From Dehalococcoidia bacterium (GTDB lineage Bacteria; Chloroflexota; Dehalococcoidia; Lucifugimonadales; UBA1127), in contig JAPYRQ010000008.1 of NCBI GenBank assembly GCA_029936935.1, positions 1 through 41,236 on the forward strand: a stretch of 41,236 bases of DNA. The letters run 5' to 3'. Position numbers and translations under genes: made by a program. A model generated the notes under the pieces. That model had not been told where the DNA came from. It saw only the letters and a list, made by a program, of their open reading frames with translations, and did not search any database. Positions 1 through 10,030 of the stretch are shown piece after piece (the first letter of the stretch is position 1; the number at the start of each line of letters is the position of its first letter).

Positions 1-1306
1 CGGTCAGGAGATTCATCACCAATCCCGTCGGCAGCTTGGGCATGAAGAAGGTGCCCTTTGGTGGCAGCCGTTGGCCTTCGCGCACCAGCGATTCAAACAA
101 CGTCATACCCAGCGGTGGCACAAGGAAGGCAGCCTGGCACGTCCCATCGGCAATGCTCTTGAGGAGCACATCCAATTCAGGTACGTATGCGAGCTGGGAC
201 TGGTCACCACTTGCTCCACCCAGTACCGGGTCCAACACTGCCTGGTGAAGTAACCACGACTCACACTGGTACAGGTCAGGCGTGGGCGCGTAGGGCAAGG
301 AGCCGGGTGGGAGCTTGCGGCGCAGTGTCAGCAGGGAAAGCCTGCCCTCTTCCGGTTCTATGAGGCCAAGGGTGGGGGTTCCCGCCCGGTTCTTCCAGGT
401 CTCATTCAAAAAGGCACCCATAGTCTCCGCGTCCATCCCGCCGAGGGGGCGCGACTCTACCGTGAAGAGGCCGTAGACCTGCTCCTGCAATGCGGAGAGC
501 TTATCGTTGGTTAGGCCCGAGAGCGCGCGATGGAACTGGTGGAGCTGCATACCCGGGTCGTCTACATCGATCAGGCACATCAGGACGAACTCAGATCCTT
601 GGGAGTCGAGCCGTACTTTTTCACGGTCGCGGATGATGTCTCGATAGGCCAGAGCCGTTTCGTATCGATGGTGGCCATCGCCGATGTAGATCGGGATGCG
701 CTTCAACAGCAGTCGTAACTGCTCAGATACGTCGCCTTCTTTGAGCATCCACACCTTGTATGAAGTGTCGCCCTTCATCGTAGCAGTGAAGTCCGGGGCT
801 TTCTCCGCCATCTGGTTCAGCAACAACGGTCGGATGCCACCTGGATCGCGGTAGAGACCCATGATTGGGCTAAAGTTGGTGCCACAGGACTCCATCATGG
901 CCAGTCGATCTTCTTTCGGCCCTTTGCGAGTGTGCTCATGGGGCAGTACCACTCCGCGCTCATATTCTTCCAGGTGCACAGCGGCGTAGATGCCCAACCG
1001 TTGGCGCGTGCCGCCGGCGTCCGGGTAATCCTCCTGCATCAGGTAGTAGGCAGGCTCCTCTTCACGTATGACGATGTCGTCAGCAGTCCACTCCTTGAGT
1101 TGTACCGCAGATTGGGCGTAGACATCAGCGCCTTCGATTTCAGGTTTGGGCAGTTCCAAACGCACCACGTTGTGCTGACTTTGGGCGAGGAGCTGCTCAC
1201 GTTGTTCCGGGCTGATGCCATCGAAGGGCGGACATAATTCGTCGCCGACTGCAGCGGATTTTTCAGGATTGAATCTGAGGCCACGAAAGGGGCGTACGTC
1301 TGCCAA
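1..1306 (-). CDS. DUF1015 family protein, 3' end cut by window edge
   Basis: Conserved bacterial protein of the DUF1015 family, whose biochemical function is not established. The reverse strand reads open from a TTG at 1306 through the window edge, giving about 435 codons. The N-terminus begins MADVRPFRGLRFNP, the usual family opening. A GDGHHRYETAL motif lies near residue 210 and a PKLPTGLVMNLL stretch sits at the very end of the visible part; both are family hallmarks. The family is usually 400-440 aa, so only the stop and perhaps a few residues are missing. The TTG start is chosen because AAGGAG lies about 6-10 bases upstream and no other start precedes the conserved N-terminus. It diverges from ligA. 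Family recognition is firm; the role is unknown. Confidence 0.85.
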   Translation of the reverse strand, partial: MADVRPFRGLRFNPEKSAAVGDELCPPFDGISPEQREQLLAQSQHNVVRLELPKPEIEGADVYAQSAVQLKEWTADDIVIREEEPAYYLMQEDYPDAGGTRQRLGIYAAVHLEEYERGVVLPHEHTRKGPKEDRLAMMESCGTNFSPIMGLYRDPGGIRPLLLNQMAEKAPDFTATMKGDTSYKVWMLKEGDVSEQLRLLLKRIPIYIGDGHHRYETALAYRDIIRDREKVRLDSQGSEFVLMCLIDVDDPGMQLHQFHRALSGLTNDKLSALQEQVYGLFTVESRPLGGMDAETMGAFLNETWKNRAGTPTLGLIEPEEGRLSLLTLRRKLPPGSLPYAPTPDLYQCESWLLHQAVLDPVLGGASGDQSQLAYVPELDVLLKSIADGTCQAAFLVPPLGMTLFESLVREGQRLPPKGTFFMPKLPTGLVMNLLT

Positions 1307-1337
1307 GGTAACTCCTTTGGGGAAGCTGGTTGCTAAC

Positions 1338-1366
1338 AGTATATAGAAGGCCCGCCGACACTCCAA
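1338..1366 (-). promoter_or_regulatory. Candidate promoter for the DUF1015 gene
   Basis: On the reverse strand TTGGAG (1361-1366) and TATACT (1338-1343) are separated by 17 bases, and the TTG start lies 31 bases beyond the -10. The -10 matches consensus at five of six positions; the -35 is weak. Confidence 0.4.
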
Positions 1367-1504
1367 TAGGGAAGGAGGTTAAAGTATTGGATTTTGGAGG
1401 TATTTTCCACCGGGGAAGGGTACCCTGAGTCTTTGGGCTGGGCCAAGGGAGAATCCCCTTGACGCAGGGCGAGGAAATGGTAGCCTACTGCTATGAATCC
1501 ATGA

Positions 1505-3544
<2,040 letters not shown>

Positions 3545-3562
3545 TTGCACGTCTAATACATA

Positions 3563-3604
3563 GTAAGTACCCGTCAGGCTTACAGGTCCAGGATGTCGTC
3601 CTGG
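3563..3604 (+). repeat. Dispersed hairpin element, copy 1 (after ligA)
   Basis: The conserved arm GTACCCGTCAGG (3567-3578) is followed by CTTAC, AGGT and the hairpin CCAGGA-TGTCG-TCCTGG (3588-3604). It lies in the 79-base gap between ligA and the next gene, in the same orientation as both. It belongs to the family described in the findings. Confidence 0.75.
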
Positions 3605-3623
3605 CGCCCTGGAAAGGATATCT

Positions 3624-5621
3624 ATGCCCGGCCCAACATTGGAATTCTTGCTGGAAGCCTCTGAGGAACCTCAACCCTGGACGGCGGTCTATAACGGCCT
3701 TGAATACTCTGGCGAAGTCATCTCCGCTGACGCCTGGGAATCGCGCTGGGGGGAGCCGCTTGTCGGTGACATGTTCTTCCGCATGGTGTTTTTGAGCGCA
3801 ACTTCAGCGAATGCTGACTATGAGTTGAAGGATTCGAGAACGGCTGTGTGCCTGTCTGGCGAATCGCTGAAATCGGACGCAGGGCCATTAGACGCAGAAG
3901 TGCGCAGTATCAGAGAGGCACGGGCAGCATATGCTACACGCCCCGGGGAAGGAGCAAACCCACTGCGAGGCGCACTTGAAGAAGCGGAACAGCTAGCGCT
4001 GAAACACCTCCTGGATGCCGCTTCTGAGGCGTTTGCTACTGGTACGGTGGTGCGGCCTGACGGAGATGTACACGACGCGGACGATATTGTCCCCGGCCCT
4101 GTAAACGATTATTGGATAGACAACCTTGCGGAACGGCTCCTGGCTGATGTCTACCCCCTAATCCCCAACGATGGCCTGGCGTTTCCCTATCCGTTGGACT
4201 CTCAGGTTTTATCACAGCTATTCCAGACCATGTTCGCTTCCCATCCGACCGCTGATGCGCTTGAGGCGTTTCGAGACTTTGGCCCGGGGCTGGAACTGGC
4301 CCCGCCTGGCTACGACGACTGCCCAATCATCGATGTCATTCAGGAGGTCATGGCCGGAGAAGGCAACAAAGTCGCGGTCTCCGTGTTGATGGATCGACTC
4401 ACTCACGAGGAAGGTATTCCAAACCCACTGGCTACACTGTATCTACTGGCGTTCATCGCCAGGAACACACCTGCCGTTCAGGTATCGGTACGTGAGAACA
4501 ACGCAATTCGGACGATAGAGGGCGCAGCATTCCGAGGGGACTGCATCACCTGGGACGTTTTGGGGAGCATCGCATGGGGTCCGGAGTTGGTTGACGCACT
4601 GGATGTCCTGAGCTTGCTTCAGCCACCTACGTGGCGCACGGCTGCCCCGTACTTTGAGCGTGTGGCTGAGGCTGAGGCTGCGTCCGCGTCTAACAACGAT
4701 GAGCAGCAAGCGAAACTCATGGACTCTCTGAAGGAACTGGCGATAGAAACAGCGGAAATCGCTTCCGCGATAGACTCTCTTTCAAACGCCCAGGGTGTCC
4801 CGCTGCCCGCATTGCTGCTAACGAATATTGAAACGCTGCGAGCTGTGGCTGCAGCCAGCGACTTTGTTGAGTTCTACCGCGCCTGCGCCCAACACGCCGG
4901 ATCACCACCTCGGCTGGGAGAGGCACTGGACAGGGTGCGCGGACTGAAAGCCTTTGCGGCTGAAGGTGCCCACTACCAGAACATGATGGCGTACGTCGAA
5001 TCAGTCCCTGCAACAGGGGGGCCAGGGGAGTTGATGCTGATTCGAGAGGCGTTGTTGGCCCAATTGGCGTTTGGCCAGTTGTTGGACGCTCCATCTCGAT
5101 GGCCGGCGTTGCGAGAGCAGGGTGAGGGGTTCATTCGTCAGTATGAAGTCCAGTATCGGGCTCACCACGTGGAGTACCATAAGCAGATGGCCGTGCTTCG
5201 GGAGCGAATGGATAGAGCCTCGGGCAGGGTTGAGACGCTGGAGCGACTGAACGGTCTTTCCGCCGTCGATGCTGCTGTAAACCCGGAACTGCCGCTGGAG
5301 CAGACCATCCAGCCTTGCGATGTAGCAGGCGACCACATCGCTCTGGAGACGCGATCGACCTGCGAGGCATGTGGCCTGGATACGTGGGGAGAGCCGCCTA
5401 TCGGGGACGTTGACGACTGCCTCCACAAGCTTGAATTAGCCTTGGAAACGCAGATGGCGCGGCTTCGCGAGCGATTTGTTGGGCTGGTGCTGGATGAGGC
5501 GGGCACCCCACCGGTGGAGCGATTCCTGCGCGTCCTCCGCGCCGCCGATGTGGGTGCCTTGCCTGATGCCCTAGACGACCGTGTCGCCGAATTTTTGAAG
5601 ACGTTATTGCCACCGCAATGA
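3624..5621 (+). CDS. Uncharacterised 665-aa acidic helical protein
   Basis: I do not recognise this protein with confidence. It is 665 aa, acidic, with no signal peptide, no membrane segment and no nucleotide-binding (Walker) motif. The middle is alanine/leucine-rich and probably helical. The last third has a predicted helical segment with a HHVEYHKQM motif near residue 515 and then three cysteines, a lone one followed by a CxxCG pair (STCEACG), near residues 560-585. That arrangement loosely recalls the C-terminal part of very large DUF6079/PglY-like proteins, minus their ATPase, but this is only a pattern impression. ATG 3624 is preceded by GGAAAGGA. The stop lies 10 bases before pth, so the two are probably cotranscribed. 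Confidence 0.7.
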   Translation: MPGPTLEFLLEASEEPQPWTAVYNGLEYSGEVISADAWESRWGEPLVGDMFFRMVFLSATSANADYELKDSRTAVCLSGESLKSDAGPLDAEVRSIREARAAYATRPGEGANPLRGALEEAEQLALKHLLDAASEAFATGTVVRPDGDVHDADDIVPGPVNDYWIDNLAERLLADVYPLIPNDGLAFPYPLDSQVLSQLFQTMFASHPTADALEAFRDFGPGLELAPPGYDDCPIIDVIQEVMAGEGNKVAVSVLMDRLTHEEGIPNPLATLYLLAFIARNTPAVQVSVRENNAIRTIEGAAFRGDCITWDVLGSIAWGPELVDALDVLSLLQPPTWRTAAPYFERVAEAEAASASNNDEQQAKLMDSLKELAIETAEIASAIDSLSNAQGVPLPALLLTNIETLRAVAAASDFVEFYRACAQHAGSPPRLGEALDRVRGLKAFAAEGAHYQNMMAYVESVPATGGPGELMLIREALLAQLAFGQLLDAPSRWPALREQGEGFIRQYEVQYRAHHVEYHKQMAVLRERMDRASGRVETLERLNGLSAVDAAVNPELPLEQTIQPCDVAGDHIALETRSTCEACGLDTWGEPPIGDVDDCLHKLELALETQMARLRERFVGLVLDEAGTPPVERFLRVLRAADVGALPDALDDRVAEFLKTLLPPQ

Positions 5622-5631
5622 AAGTGCCGGA

Positions 5632-6219
5632 ATGAAAGTTATCGTAGGCCTCGGAAACCCTGATAAGAAGTATGACAATACTCGACATAACATCGGAGCT
5701 ATGGCAGTAGCCCGGCTTTCGAAGCTGTGGGGCATTTCGCTGGCCCGTCGCAACCCCCATGCCCTTGTTGGTCAGGGAGTGGTTGGTGACGAGACCGTAG
5801 TCCTCGCAAGGTCTCGCACGTACATGAACCAAAGCGGCGGCCCCGTGGCCTATTTGGTTGATCGATTCCGCATCCCCCTGGAAGACCTGCTCATCATCTA
5901 CGACGATATGGATCTCCCCCTCGGGATGACCAGGATCAGACCTGGTGGAAGCAACGGCGGGCACAACGGACTGCGTTCCATCATAGATGTGCTTAAGACT
6001 CAGGATGTGCCCAGAATGCGTTTGGGGGTGGGTCGATCCCCTGTTGCCGATGCCATTAGCCACGTTCTGGGCCAGTTCAGCAAGGCCGAGACGCCGGGCG
6101 TTGAACGACTCCTGGATAGGGCGGTGGAAGCGGCGGTCTGCTTTGTTGAAGAGGGCGTCAATGGTGCCATGAACAAATTCAACCAGATACCCACCGATTC
6201 CGAGGACTCCGGGAATTAG
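5632..6219 (+). CDS. pth: Peptidyl-tRNA hydrolase
   Basis: Cleaves peptidyl-tRNA released by stalled or aborted translation, recycling tRNA in the cytoplasm. At 195 aa it has normal length. The N-terminus carries GLGNP with Asn9 and the catalytic histidine at 19 in NTRHN; further on are the family motifs TYMNQSGGPV, IYDDMDLPLG (catalytic Asp) and GGSNGGHNGLRSI. The ATG at 5632 lies 10 bases after the preceding stop with only a weak AGTGCCGG-like ribosome site, which suggests translational coupling to the upstream 665-aa gene. The association with that gene may be only positional. Confidence 0.96.
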   Translation: MKVIVGLGNPDKKYDNTRHNIGAMAVARLSKLWGISLARRNPHALVGQGVVGDETVVLARSRTYMNQSGGPVAYLVDRFRIPLEDLLIIYDDMDLPLGMTRIRPGGSNGGHNGLRSIIDVLKTQDVPRMRLGVGRSPVADAISHVLGQFSKAETPGVERLLDRAVEAAVCFVEEGVNGAMNKFNQIPTDSEDSGN

Positions 6220-6285
6220 AGCGGCATCTTTACGGCTCGTGTATCATAAATGCCGCTTAAACCAAGGATATTGAAAGGGGACACT

Positions 6286-6612
6286 ATGTTCTATGAACTT
6301 CGGACTTACACTGCCATGCCAGGGAAGCTGCCCAATGTTATAGCACGATTTCGGGACTTCACATCGGAAGCCTTCACACGACACGGCTATCACATCATCG
6401 GCTTCTGGACGAACCACATCGGCGGCTCCAACCAGGAGTTGATTTACATGTTGCAGTGGGAGAGCTACGAGGAGCGTATCAAGTGCTTCGCGTCCTTCCG
6501 ATCAGACCCTGAGCGCACTAAGTTCTTTGCAGAATCCGAGAAGGATGGCCCCATTGTGGCCAGTGTGAACAACGTTATGCTGGAGGCGACCGACTTCTCA
6601 CCGTTGAAGTAG
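6286..6612 (+). CDS. NIPSNAP family protein
   Basis: Small protein of the NIPSNAP domain family, a ferredoxin-like dimeric alpha/beta-barrel fold; bacterial members are mostly of unknown function and often lie near catabolic genes. The product begins MFYELRTYTAMPGK, the typical NIPSNAP opening, and is 108 aa. An upstream in-frame ATG at 6250 would add 12 residues, but the ATG at 6286 has AAAGGGG at a good distance and matches the family N-terminus, so I use it. The gene is followed by a clear intrinsic terminator. The domain call is firm and the substrate unknown. Confidence 0.85.
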   Translation: MFYELRTYTAMPGKLPNVIARFRDFTSEAFTRHGYHIIGFWTNHIGGSNQELIYMLQWESYEERIKCFASFRSDPERTKFFAESEKDGPIVASVNNVMLEATDFSPLK

Positions 6613-6628
6613 AGGCTGTTTGAAACAG

Positions 6629-6675
6629 AAAACGCGCCTTCCTGATTTGATTCAGGTTGGCGCGTTCTTTTTAGG
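6629..6675 (+). terminator. Intrinsic terminator after the NIPSNAP gene
   Basis: AACGCGCC (6631-6638) pairs with GGCGCGTT (6659-6666), with an inner CCTGA/TCAGG stem, followed by CTTTTT. Reading leftward, the stem is followed by TTTTCTGTTT, so it may also end the ruvA transcript; the two genes converge here. Confidence 0.88.
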
Positions 6676-6711
6676 TGGCAGCAGGCATATGAGTGGAGGG
6701 CCTAGCCCTGG
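6674..6711 (+). repeat. Dispersed hairpin element, copy 2 (3' end of ruvA)
   Basis: GCAGG, CATAT, GAGTGG and the hairpin AGGGC-CTA-GCCCT (6697-6709) match the element family (compare 29718-29756). The 5' arm is degraded to GGTGGCAGCAGG. The ruvA stop codon TAA (6712-6714) directly adjoins the hairpin and the protein ends in Gln-Gly, as do two other genes ended by this element. Confidence 0.65.
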
Positions 6712-7296
6712 TTAGCCCTGGGAGAGGGCTTGGAGAGCCAGGCGTATCTGTTCTTCTAACGGCAGGCTGGGGTCTGCTCCTGCTGTAGTGACCGCTGTCC
6801 GCGCCTCGATGGCTGAGTACCCCAGAGCCAGAAGTGCCTCGGTCACATCGTCGGCTGTGGAGATTGCTGGTGGCGCACTGCTGCCAACCCAGACCATATC
6901 CAACTTACCCTTCAACTCTACAACAATGCGCGCTGCCGTTCGCTGGCCAAGGCCGTGTACTTGGGCCAACGCCTTGGTGTCCTCAGCCGCCACAGCAGAG
7001 ACCAACGCCTCCGGTGTTAGCGTAGACAGGCAAGCGTGGGCGTGCTTGGGGCCAATGCCTGAAACACCGATTAACAGATCAAACAGTGTCAACGCTTCAA
7101 GAGTAGTGAAGCCATGGAGAATCAATGCATCATCTCTCACCATCAGCCGCGTGTGCAGGTGTACGGTCGAGCCTGTCGAGCCAAGACCAGGGATAGCGGA
7201 TGTGGGTACCGATACCTGAAGGCTGACACCACCAACCGTGACGGTCACCCAATCCGGACCTTTAGCCTCAAGGGTTCCTCTGATGCCCGTAATCAC
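6712..7296 (-). CDS. ruvA: Holliday junction helicase subunit RuvA
   Basis: DNA-binding subunit of the RuvAB branch migration complex, which grips four-way junctions and loads the RuvB motor. The 194-aa product begins MITGIRGTLEAK (OB-fold domain), has the helix-hairpin-helix motifs LIGVSGIGPKHAHACL and VHGLGQRTAARIVVELKGKL near residues 70-130, and ends with the flexible-linked domain III that contacts RuvB. CAATAGGAGGCAACCGTG places a ribosome site just before the start region. It lies 82 bases downstream of ruvC; ruvB is about 28 kb away in this window. The C-terminus (SQG) abuts a dispersed hairpin element. Confidence 0.96.
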   Translation of the reverse strand: MITGIRGTLEAKGPDWVTVTVGGVSLQVSVPTSAIPGLGSTGSTVHLHTRLMVRDDALILHGFTTLEALTLFDLLIGVSGIGPKHAHACLSTLTPEALVSAVAAEDTKALAQVHGLGQRTAARIVVELKGKLDMVWVGSSAPPAISTADDVTEALLALGYSAIEARTAVTTAGADPSLPLEEQIRLALQALSQG

Positions 7297-7371
7297 GGTT
7301 GCCTCCTATTGCGCAGATAGCTGTGGGCCTTTATCTGGGACTAAAGCCGGGAAAGTTGAATGGTCTCTTTA

Positions 7372-7395
7372 GTACAGGTCAAGGACTGGTCCTTG
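7372..7395 (+). repeat. Dispersed hairpin element, copy 3 (3' end of ruvC)
   Basis: AGGT followed by the hairpin CAAGGAC-TG-GTCCTTG (7380-7395); the upstream arm is barely recognisable. The last codons and the TGA stop of ruvC (7379-7381) lie within it, so the hairpin encodes the end of the protein. Confidence 0.5.
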
Positions 7396-7912
7396 TCAGG
7401 GAGTTCATCCGCTCCTGCTGCACGTAGCAAAGTGCCACAGCAAGTGCGTCCGAGGCGTCTGCCGGTTCAGGAGGCTTTGAGAGGTTGAGAAGCAAGCCTA
7501 CCATCGTCGCAACCTGATCCTTGCTCCCTTGCCCGTAGCCGGACACAGCACTTTTCACCTGTGCAGGGGCATAACGGAACACTGGGAGGTTGTAGTGGGC
7601 GGCGACTATGAGGGCGACGGCCTGGGCCTGCCCCACGGCGATGGCTGAGCGAACGTTGGCCCTGAGCCCGCCGCGTGCAGCGCCTTGCACCGGGACAAAG
7701 GGTTCTTCCACCGCAATGACGTCAGGGTGCAACAATTCTACGAGTTGAAGAAGCTCTGCATGGATGTTGTGGAGTCGCTCTCCAATAGAGAGGGATTTCT
7801 TTGCGTTCAGGACGCCTGCAGCAAGGTAGCGGCCTTCCCAGTTTTCCACTTCAATCAGGCCATAACCCATGTGCTGGGTGCCGGGGTCAATGCCAAGGAC
7901 GCGCTGGCTCAT
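7379..7912 (-). CDS. ruvC: Holliday junction resolvase RuvC
   Basis: Endonuclease that cuts Holliday junctions symmetrically after RuvAB branch migration. The 177-aa product opens RVLGIDPGTQHMGYGLIEV with the first metal-binding aspartate at 9. VIAVEEPFV supplies the glutamate, and DASDALAVALC carries the last acidic pair, so the catalytic set is complete. The start is 8 bases from the yebC stop, and ruvA follows, giving yebC-ruvC-ruvA as one run. The final residues (TRTSP) are encoded within a dispersed hairpin element. Confidence 0.95.
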   Translation of the reverse strand: MSQRVLGIDPGTQHMGYGLIEVENWEGRYLAAGVLNAKKSLSIGERLHNIHAELLQLVELLHPDVIAVEEPFVPVQGAARGGLRANVRSAIAVGQAQAVALIVAAHYNLPVFRYAPAQVKSAVSGYGQGSKDQVATMVGLLLNLSKPPEPADASDALAVALCYVQQERMNSLTRTSP

Positions 7913-7920
7913 CGGTTAAT

Positions 7921-8679
7921 CTACGCTGCGGATCCGTACTTTTCCAGAACCGCTTCAGGGAAGTCCGCGTTGGTGTGGACCTTTTGAACATCGTCAAGGT
8001 CTTCCAGCTTGTCCAGGAGCCTGAGCGTCTGCTCCGCGGTCTTCTCGGTCAGCACCATCTGTGTGGTGGGAACCATCGTCACCTCTGCGGACAGGGCTTT
8101 AAGGCCCGCTTCTTCAAGGGCTAGGCGGAGGGTCTCAAAGTCCTCAGGGGATGTGCGTATCTCCAGAGTCTTTTCATCAGCTATGGTGTCCTCAGCCCCG
8201 TTCTCAATGGCGAGGAGCTCAGCTTCTTCCATTTGCTGGGGTGTCACTTCCAGGGTAATGACGCCCTTGGACTCAAACATGTATCCAACGGAGCCTACCT
8301 GTCCCATCTTCCCGTTGTTCCTATCGAAAGCGTTCCGTACTTCAGACGATGCACGGTTGCGGTTGTCCGTCACGGTCATGACCAGGATGGCCGCACCGCC
8401 GGGGCTGAACCCCTCGTACATCAACTCTTCCAAATCGGCCTGACCTTCACCCTGGCCGGTGGCGCGTTTGATTGCTCGTTCAATGTTGTCCAGAGGCATG
8501 TTTCCAGAACGGGCCTGCTGGATGGCTAGGCGCAGGCGAGGGTTCATGTCAGGGTCTCCGCCGCCGGACTTGGCCGCGACGACGATCTCTTTGGTCAATC
8601 GTGTGAAGAGTTGGCCGCGCTTGGCATCAAGTGCGCCCTTTTTGTTCTTAATCGTAGACCATTTGGAGTGCCCGCTCAT
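7921..8679 (-). CDS. yebC: YebC/PmpR family protein (TACO1-like)
   Basis: Member of the YebC/PmpR/TACO1 family, described as transcriptional regulators and, more recently, as factors that relieve ribosome stalling on proline runs. The product begins MSGHSKWSTIKNKKGALDAKRGQLF, the classic signature, and is 252 aa. A longer reading frame begins 10 codons upstream, but AAGGAGGACAC lies directly before the ATG at 8679 and decides the start. The location just before ruvC-ruvA is a widely conserved arrangement in bacteria. No anomaly is seen. Confidence 0.95.
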   Translation of the reverse strand: MSGHSKWSTIKNKKGALDAKRGQLFTRLTKEIVVAAKSGGGDPDMNPRLRLAIQQARSGNMPLDNIERAIKRATGQGEGQADLEELMYEGFSPGGAAILVMTVTDNRNRASSEVRNAFDRNNGKMGQVGSVGYMFESKGVITLEVTPQQMEEAELLAIENGAEDTIADEKTLEIRTSPEDFETLRLALEEAGLKALSAEVTMVPTTQMVLTEKTAEQTLRLLDKLEDLDDVQKVHTNADFPEAVLEKYGSAA

Positions 8680-8732
8680 GTGTCCTCCTTGCCTGTTCTC
8701 TGCCGCCATTCTAGCGACTTGATAAAGCTAGG

Positions 8733-8775
8733 TCAAAGGCCCCGCAAGGCGGGGCACCCACATGAGGGGACACGA
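8733..8775 (-). repeat. Dispersed hairpin element, copy 4 (rimM-yebC gap)
   Basis: On the reverse strand CCTCATGTGGGT precedes the hairpin GCCCCGC-CTT-GCGGGGC (8739-8755), in the same order as other copies. It lies in the rimM-yebC gap. The stem has no long T-run after it, so it is not a standard terminator, though CCTTT follows. Confidence 0.5.
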
Positions 8776-8811
8776 AGAGACTAGGGTAAATGTGGAGTGG
8801 CAGTGAAGAGA

Positions 8812-8849
8812 TGTCCGGCAGGGGGCTGGGACTATGGGCCGGCCCTGGC
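8812..8849 (+). repeat. Degenerate dispersed hairpin element, copy 5 (3' end of rimM)
   Basis: GTCCGGCAGG, then ACTATGGGCCGGCCCTGG, resembles the element with a GGGCC/GGCCC stem. It ends at the rimM stop codon (8849-8851), the position typical of the better copies. Confidence 0.35.
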
Positions 8850-9370
8850 TAGAAGAGGCCGGTTATCGGTTCGATAGTGATAACGCCAGATTCCAGGTCT
8901 ACCTGGGTGACCACGTCCGGCGTGGCAGGAATGAGAACCTCGCCGTCAGAGGTCTGAACGACGTACACATCGTTGCTGCCTGTTGAAATGATGTCGGATA
9001 CTTTGCCCAGGGACTGCCCGCCAGACGTCCTGACCTCCAGGCCAACGATCTGAAAGTGATAGAAGGTCCCTTCCGGCAGTTCTGGGGATTCACTGGAGAG
9101 TGTTTCTAAAATCGCCCCCTGAAGCTCTGCAGCATCGTCGCGACTGTTGACGCCCTGGAACTTGATGAGCAGCGTCTTCCCTTGTTTGCGTGAACCCTCG
9201 CTGATATAGGCACGCTGCCCAATGAAAAAGCGTGCTCCGGTGACGAATCGGTCCGGGATGTCGCTGAGGGATTCAACTTTGACGTGACCAATTCTGCCCC
9301 AGACGCCCAATACGCGAGCCACGGCAGTACGGTCAGGAGAAGACGATGGCGAATCGGGAGAAGTCGACAT
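8849..9370 (-). CDS. rimM: Ribosome maturation factor RimM
   Basis: Assists maturation of the 30S ribosomal subunit head by binding protein S19. The 173-aa product has the N-terminal RimM beta-barrel (VARVLGVWGRIGHVKVESLSD, about residues 17-38) and a C-terminal PRC-barrel (GKVSDIISTGSNDVYVVQ). The first 14 residues are Ser/Pro-rich and variable. The ATG at 9370 lacks a clear ribosome site; expression is probably coupled to khpA, 39 bases upstream. In most bacteria trmD and rplS follow; here yebC-ruvC-ruvA follow instead. Confidence 0.94.
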   Translation of the reverse strand: MSTSPDSPSSSPDRTAVARVLGVWGRIGHVKVESLSDIPDRFVTGARFFIGQRAYISEGSRKQGKTLLIKFQGVNSRDDAAELQGAILETLSSESPELPEGTFYHFQIVGLEVRTSGGQSLGKVSDIISTGSNDVYVVQTSDGEVLIPATPDVVTQVDLESGVITIEPITGLF

Positions 9371-9409
9371 GATTAAAGCAGCGACCTGAGGGGTGAGACC
9401 AGGGCGGGG

Positions 9410-9637
9410 TTAAAGAATCTGGAGTGAAGCACGGACGCCCTGCTTGATGGCAACCACCCTGAGCATGATGCGCATTGCTTCTGCAACGCGGCCCTGCTTC
9501 CCAATGATGCGGCCCTTATCGTCAGGGTCTACCTCAAGCTGGATGACGTATACGCCATCTTCTTCAACCTGGGTCACCTTGACCGCATCAGGGTTGTGTG
9601 CCAACGACTTGGCGATGTATTCGATGAGCTCACGCAT
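9410..9637 (-). CDS. khpA: KhpA family KH-domain RNA-binding protein
   Basis: Small single-KH-domain RNA-binding protein (YlqC/KhpA family), implicated in post-transcriptional control in Gram-positive bacteria, often in partnership with KhpB. The 75-aa product carries the GxxG loop as GRIIGKQGR near residues 42-50 and is the usual length. It starts 3 bases after the rpsP stop, so it is cotranscribed and probably translationally coupled. The rpsP-khpA-rimM order is widely conserved. Confidence 0.93.
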   Translation of the reverse strand: MRELIEYIAKSLAHNPDAVKVTQVEEDGVYVIQLEVDPDDKGRIIGKQGRVAEAMRIMLRVVAIKQGVRASLQIL

Positions 9638-9640
9638 GCG

Positions 9641-9889
9641 TTAAGCCTTTTCCAGAACACCTAAGTTCCGTAGCATTCGTGAAACCGGTTCGGAAGGCTG
9701 GGCGCCGTTCTTAATCCACTCGGCGGCCTTCTCGGTATTAATCTCAATTGTTGCAGGTTCAGTTCGAGGGTTGTAATGCCCCAGCTGCTCAATGTACCCA
9801 CCGTCTCTAGGTGAGCGGGAATCCATTACCACAATGCGGTAGCTAGGCTGGTGCTTCTTACCCATACGCCAAAGTCTGATGCGCAGCAT
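9641..9889 (-). CDS. rpsP: 30S ribosomal protein S16
   Basis: Structural protein of the small ribosomal subunit. The 82-aa product begins MLRIRLWRMGKKHQPSYRIV, then SRSPRDGGYIEQLGHYNP, both defining S16 features. AGGAG lies about 11 bases before the ATG. A near-consensus promoter lies upstream at 9928-9957, making rpsP the first gene of the rpsP-khpA-rimM (and probably yebC-ruvC-ruvA) run. Confidence 0.97.
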   Translation of the reverse strand: MLRIRLWRMGKKHQPSYRIVVMDSRSPRDGGYIEQLGHYNPRTEPATIEINTEKAAEWIKNGAQPSEPVSRMLRNLGVLEKA

Positions 9890-9927
9890 ATAAAACAGGG
9901 CTCCTCGTTAGATATAACTTCCAAAGT

Positions 9928-9957
9928 ATTATAGGTACCCTTTATACCTACTGTCAA
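9928..9957 (-). promoter_or_regulatory. Near-perfect sigma-70 promoter for rpsP
   Basis: The reverse strand reads TTGACA (9952-9957), an 18-base spacer, and TATAAT (9928-9933), both consensus hexamers. The expected start is about position 9921, leaving a leader of about 30 bases before rpsP. The stem of a dispersed hairpin element begins 2 bases upstream of the -35. Confidence 0.88.
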
Positions 9958-9958
9958 A

Positions 9959-9993
9959 CAAGGGCACTGCCCTTGACCCACGTACCCGGGCGG
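9959..9993 (-). repeat. Dispersed hairpin element, copy 6 (upstream of the rpsP promoter)
   Basis: On the reverse strand CCGCCCGGGTACGTGGGT is followed by the hairpin CAAGGGC-AGT-GCCCTTG (9959-9975). The order matches the family; the 5' arm has diverged. The hairpin touches the rpsP -35 region. Confidence 0.5.
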
Positions 9994-10030
9994 CTTCTCA
10001 CTACGTGTGCCAGAGTGTATCCGTCTCTCT

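Noticed and set aside
1459-1486. TTGACG with a weak TAGCCT as a ligA promoter
   Set aside because: The -10 is poor at all spacings tried by eye, so I do not call a promoter.
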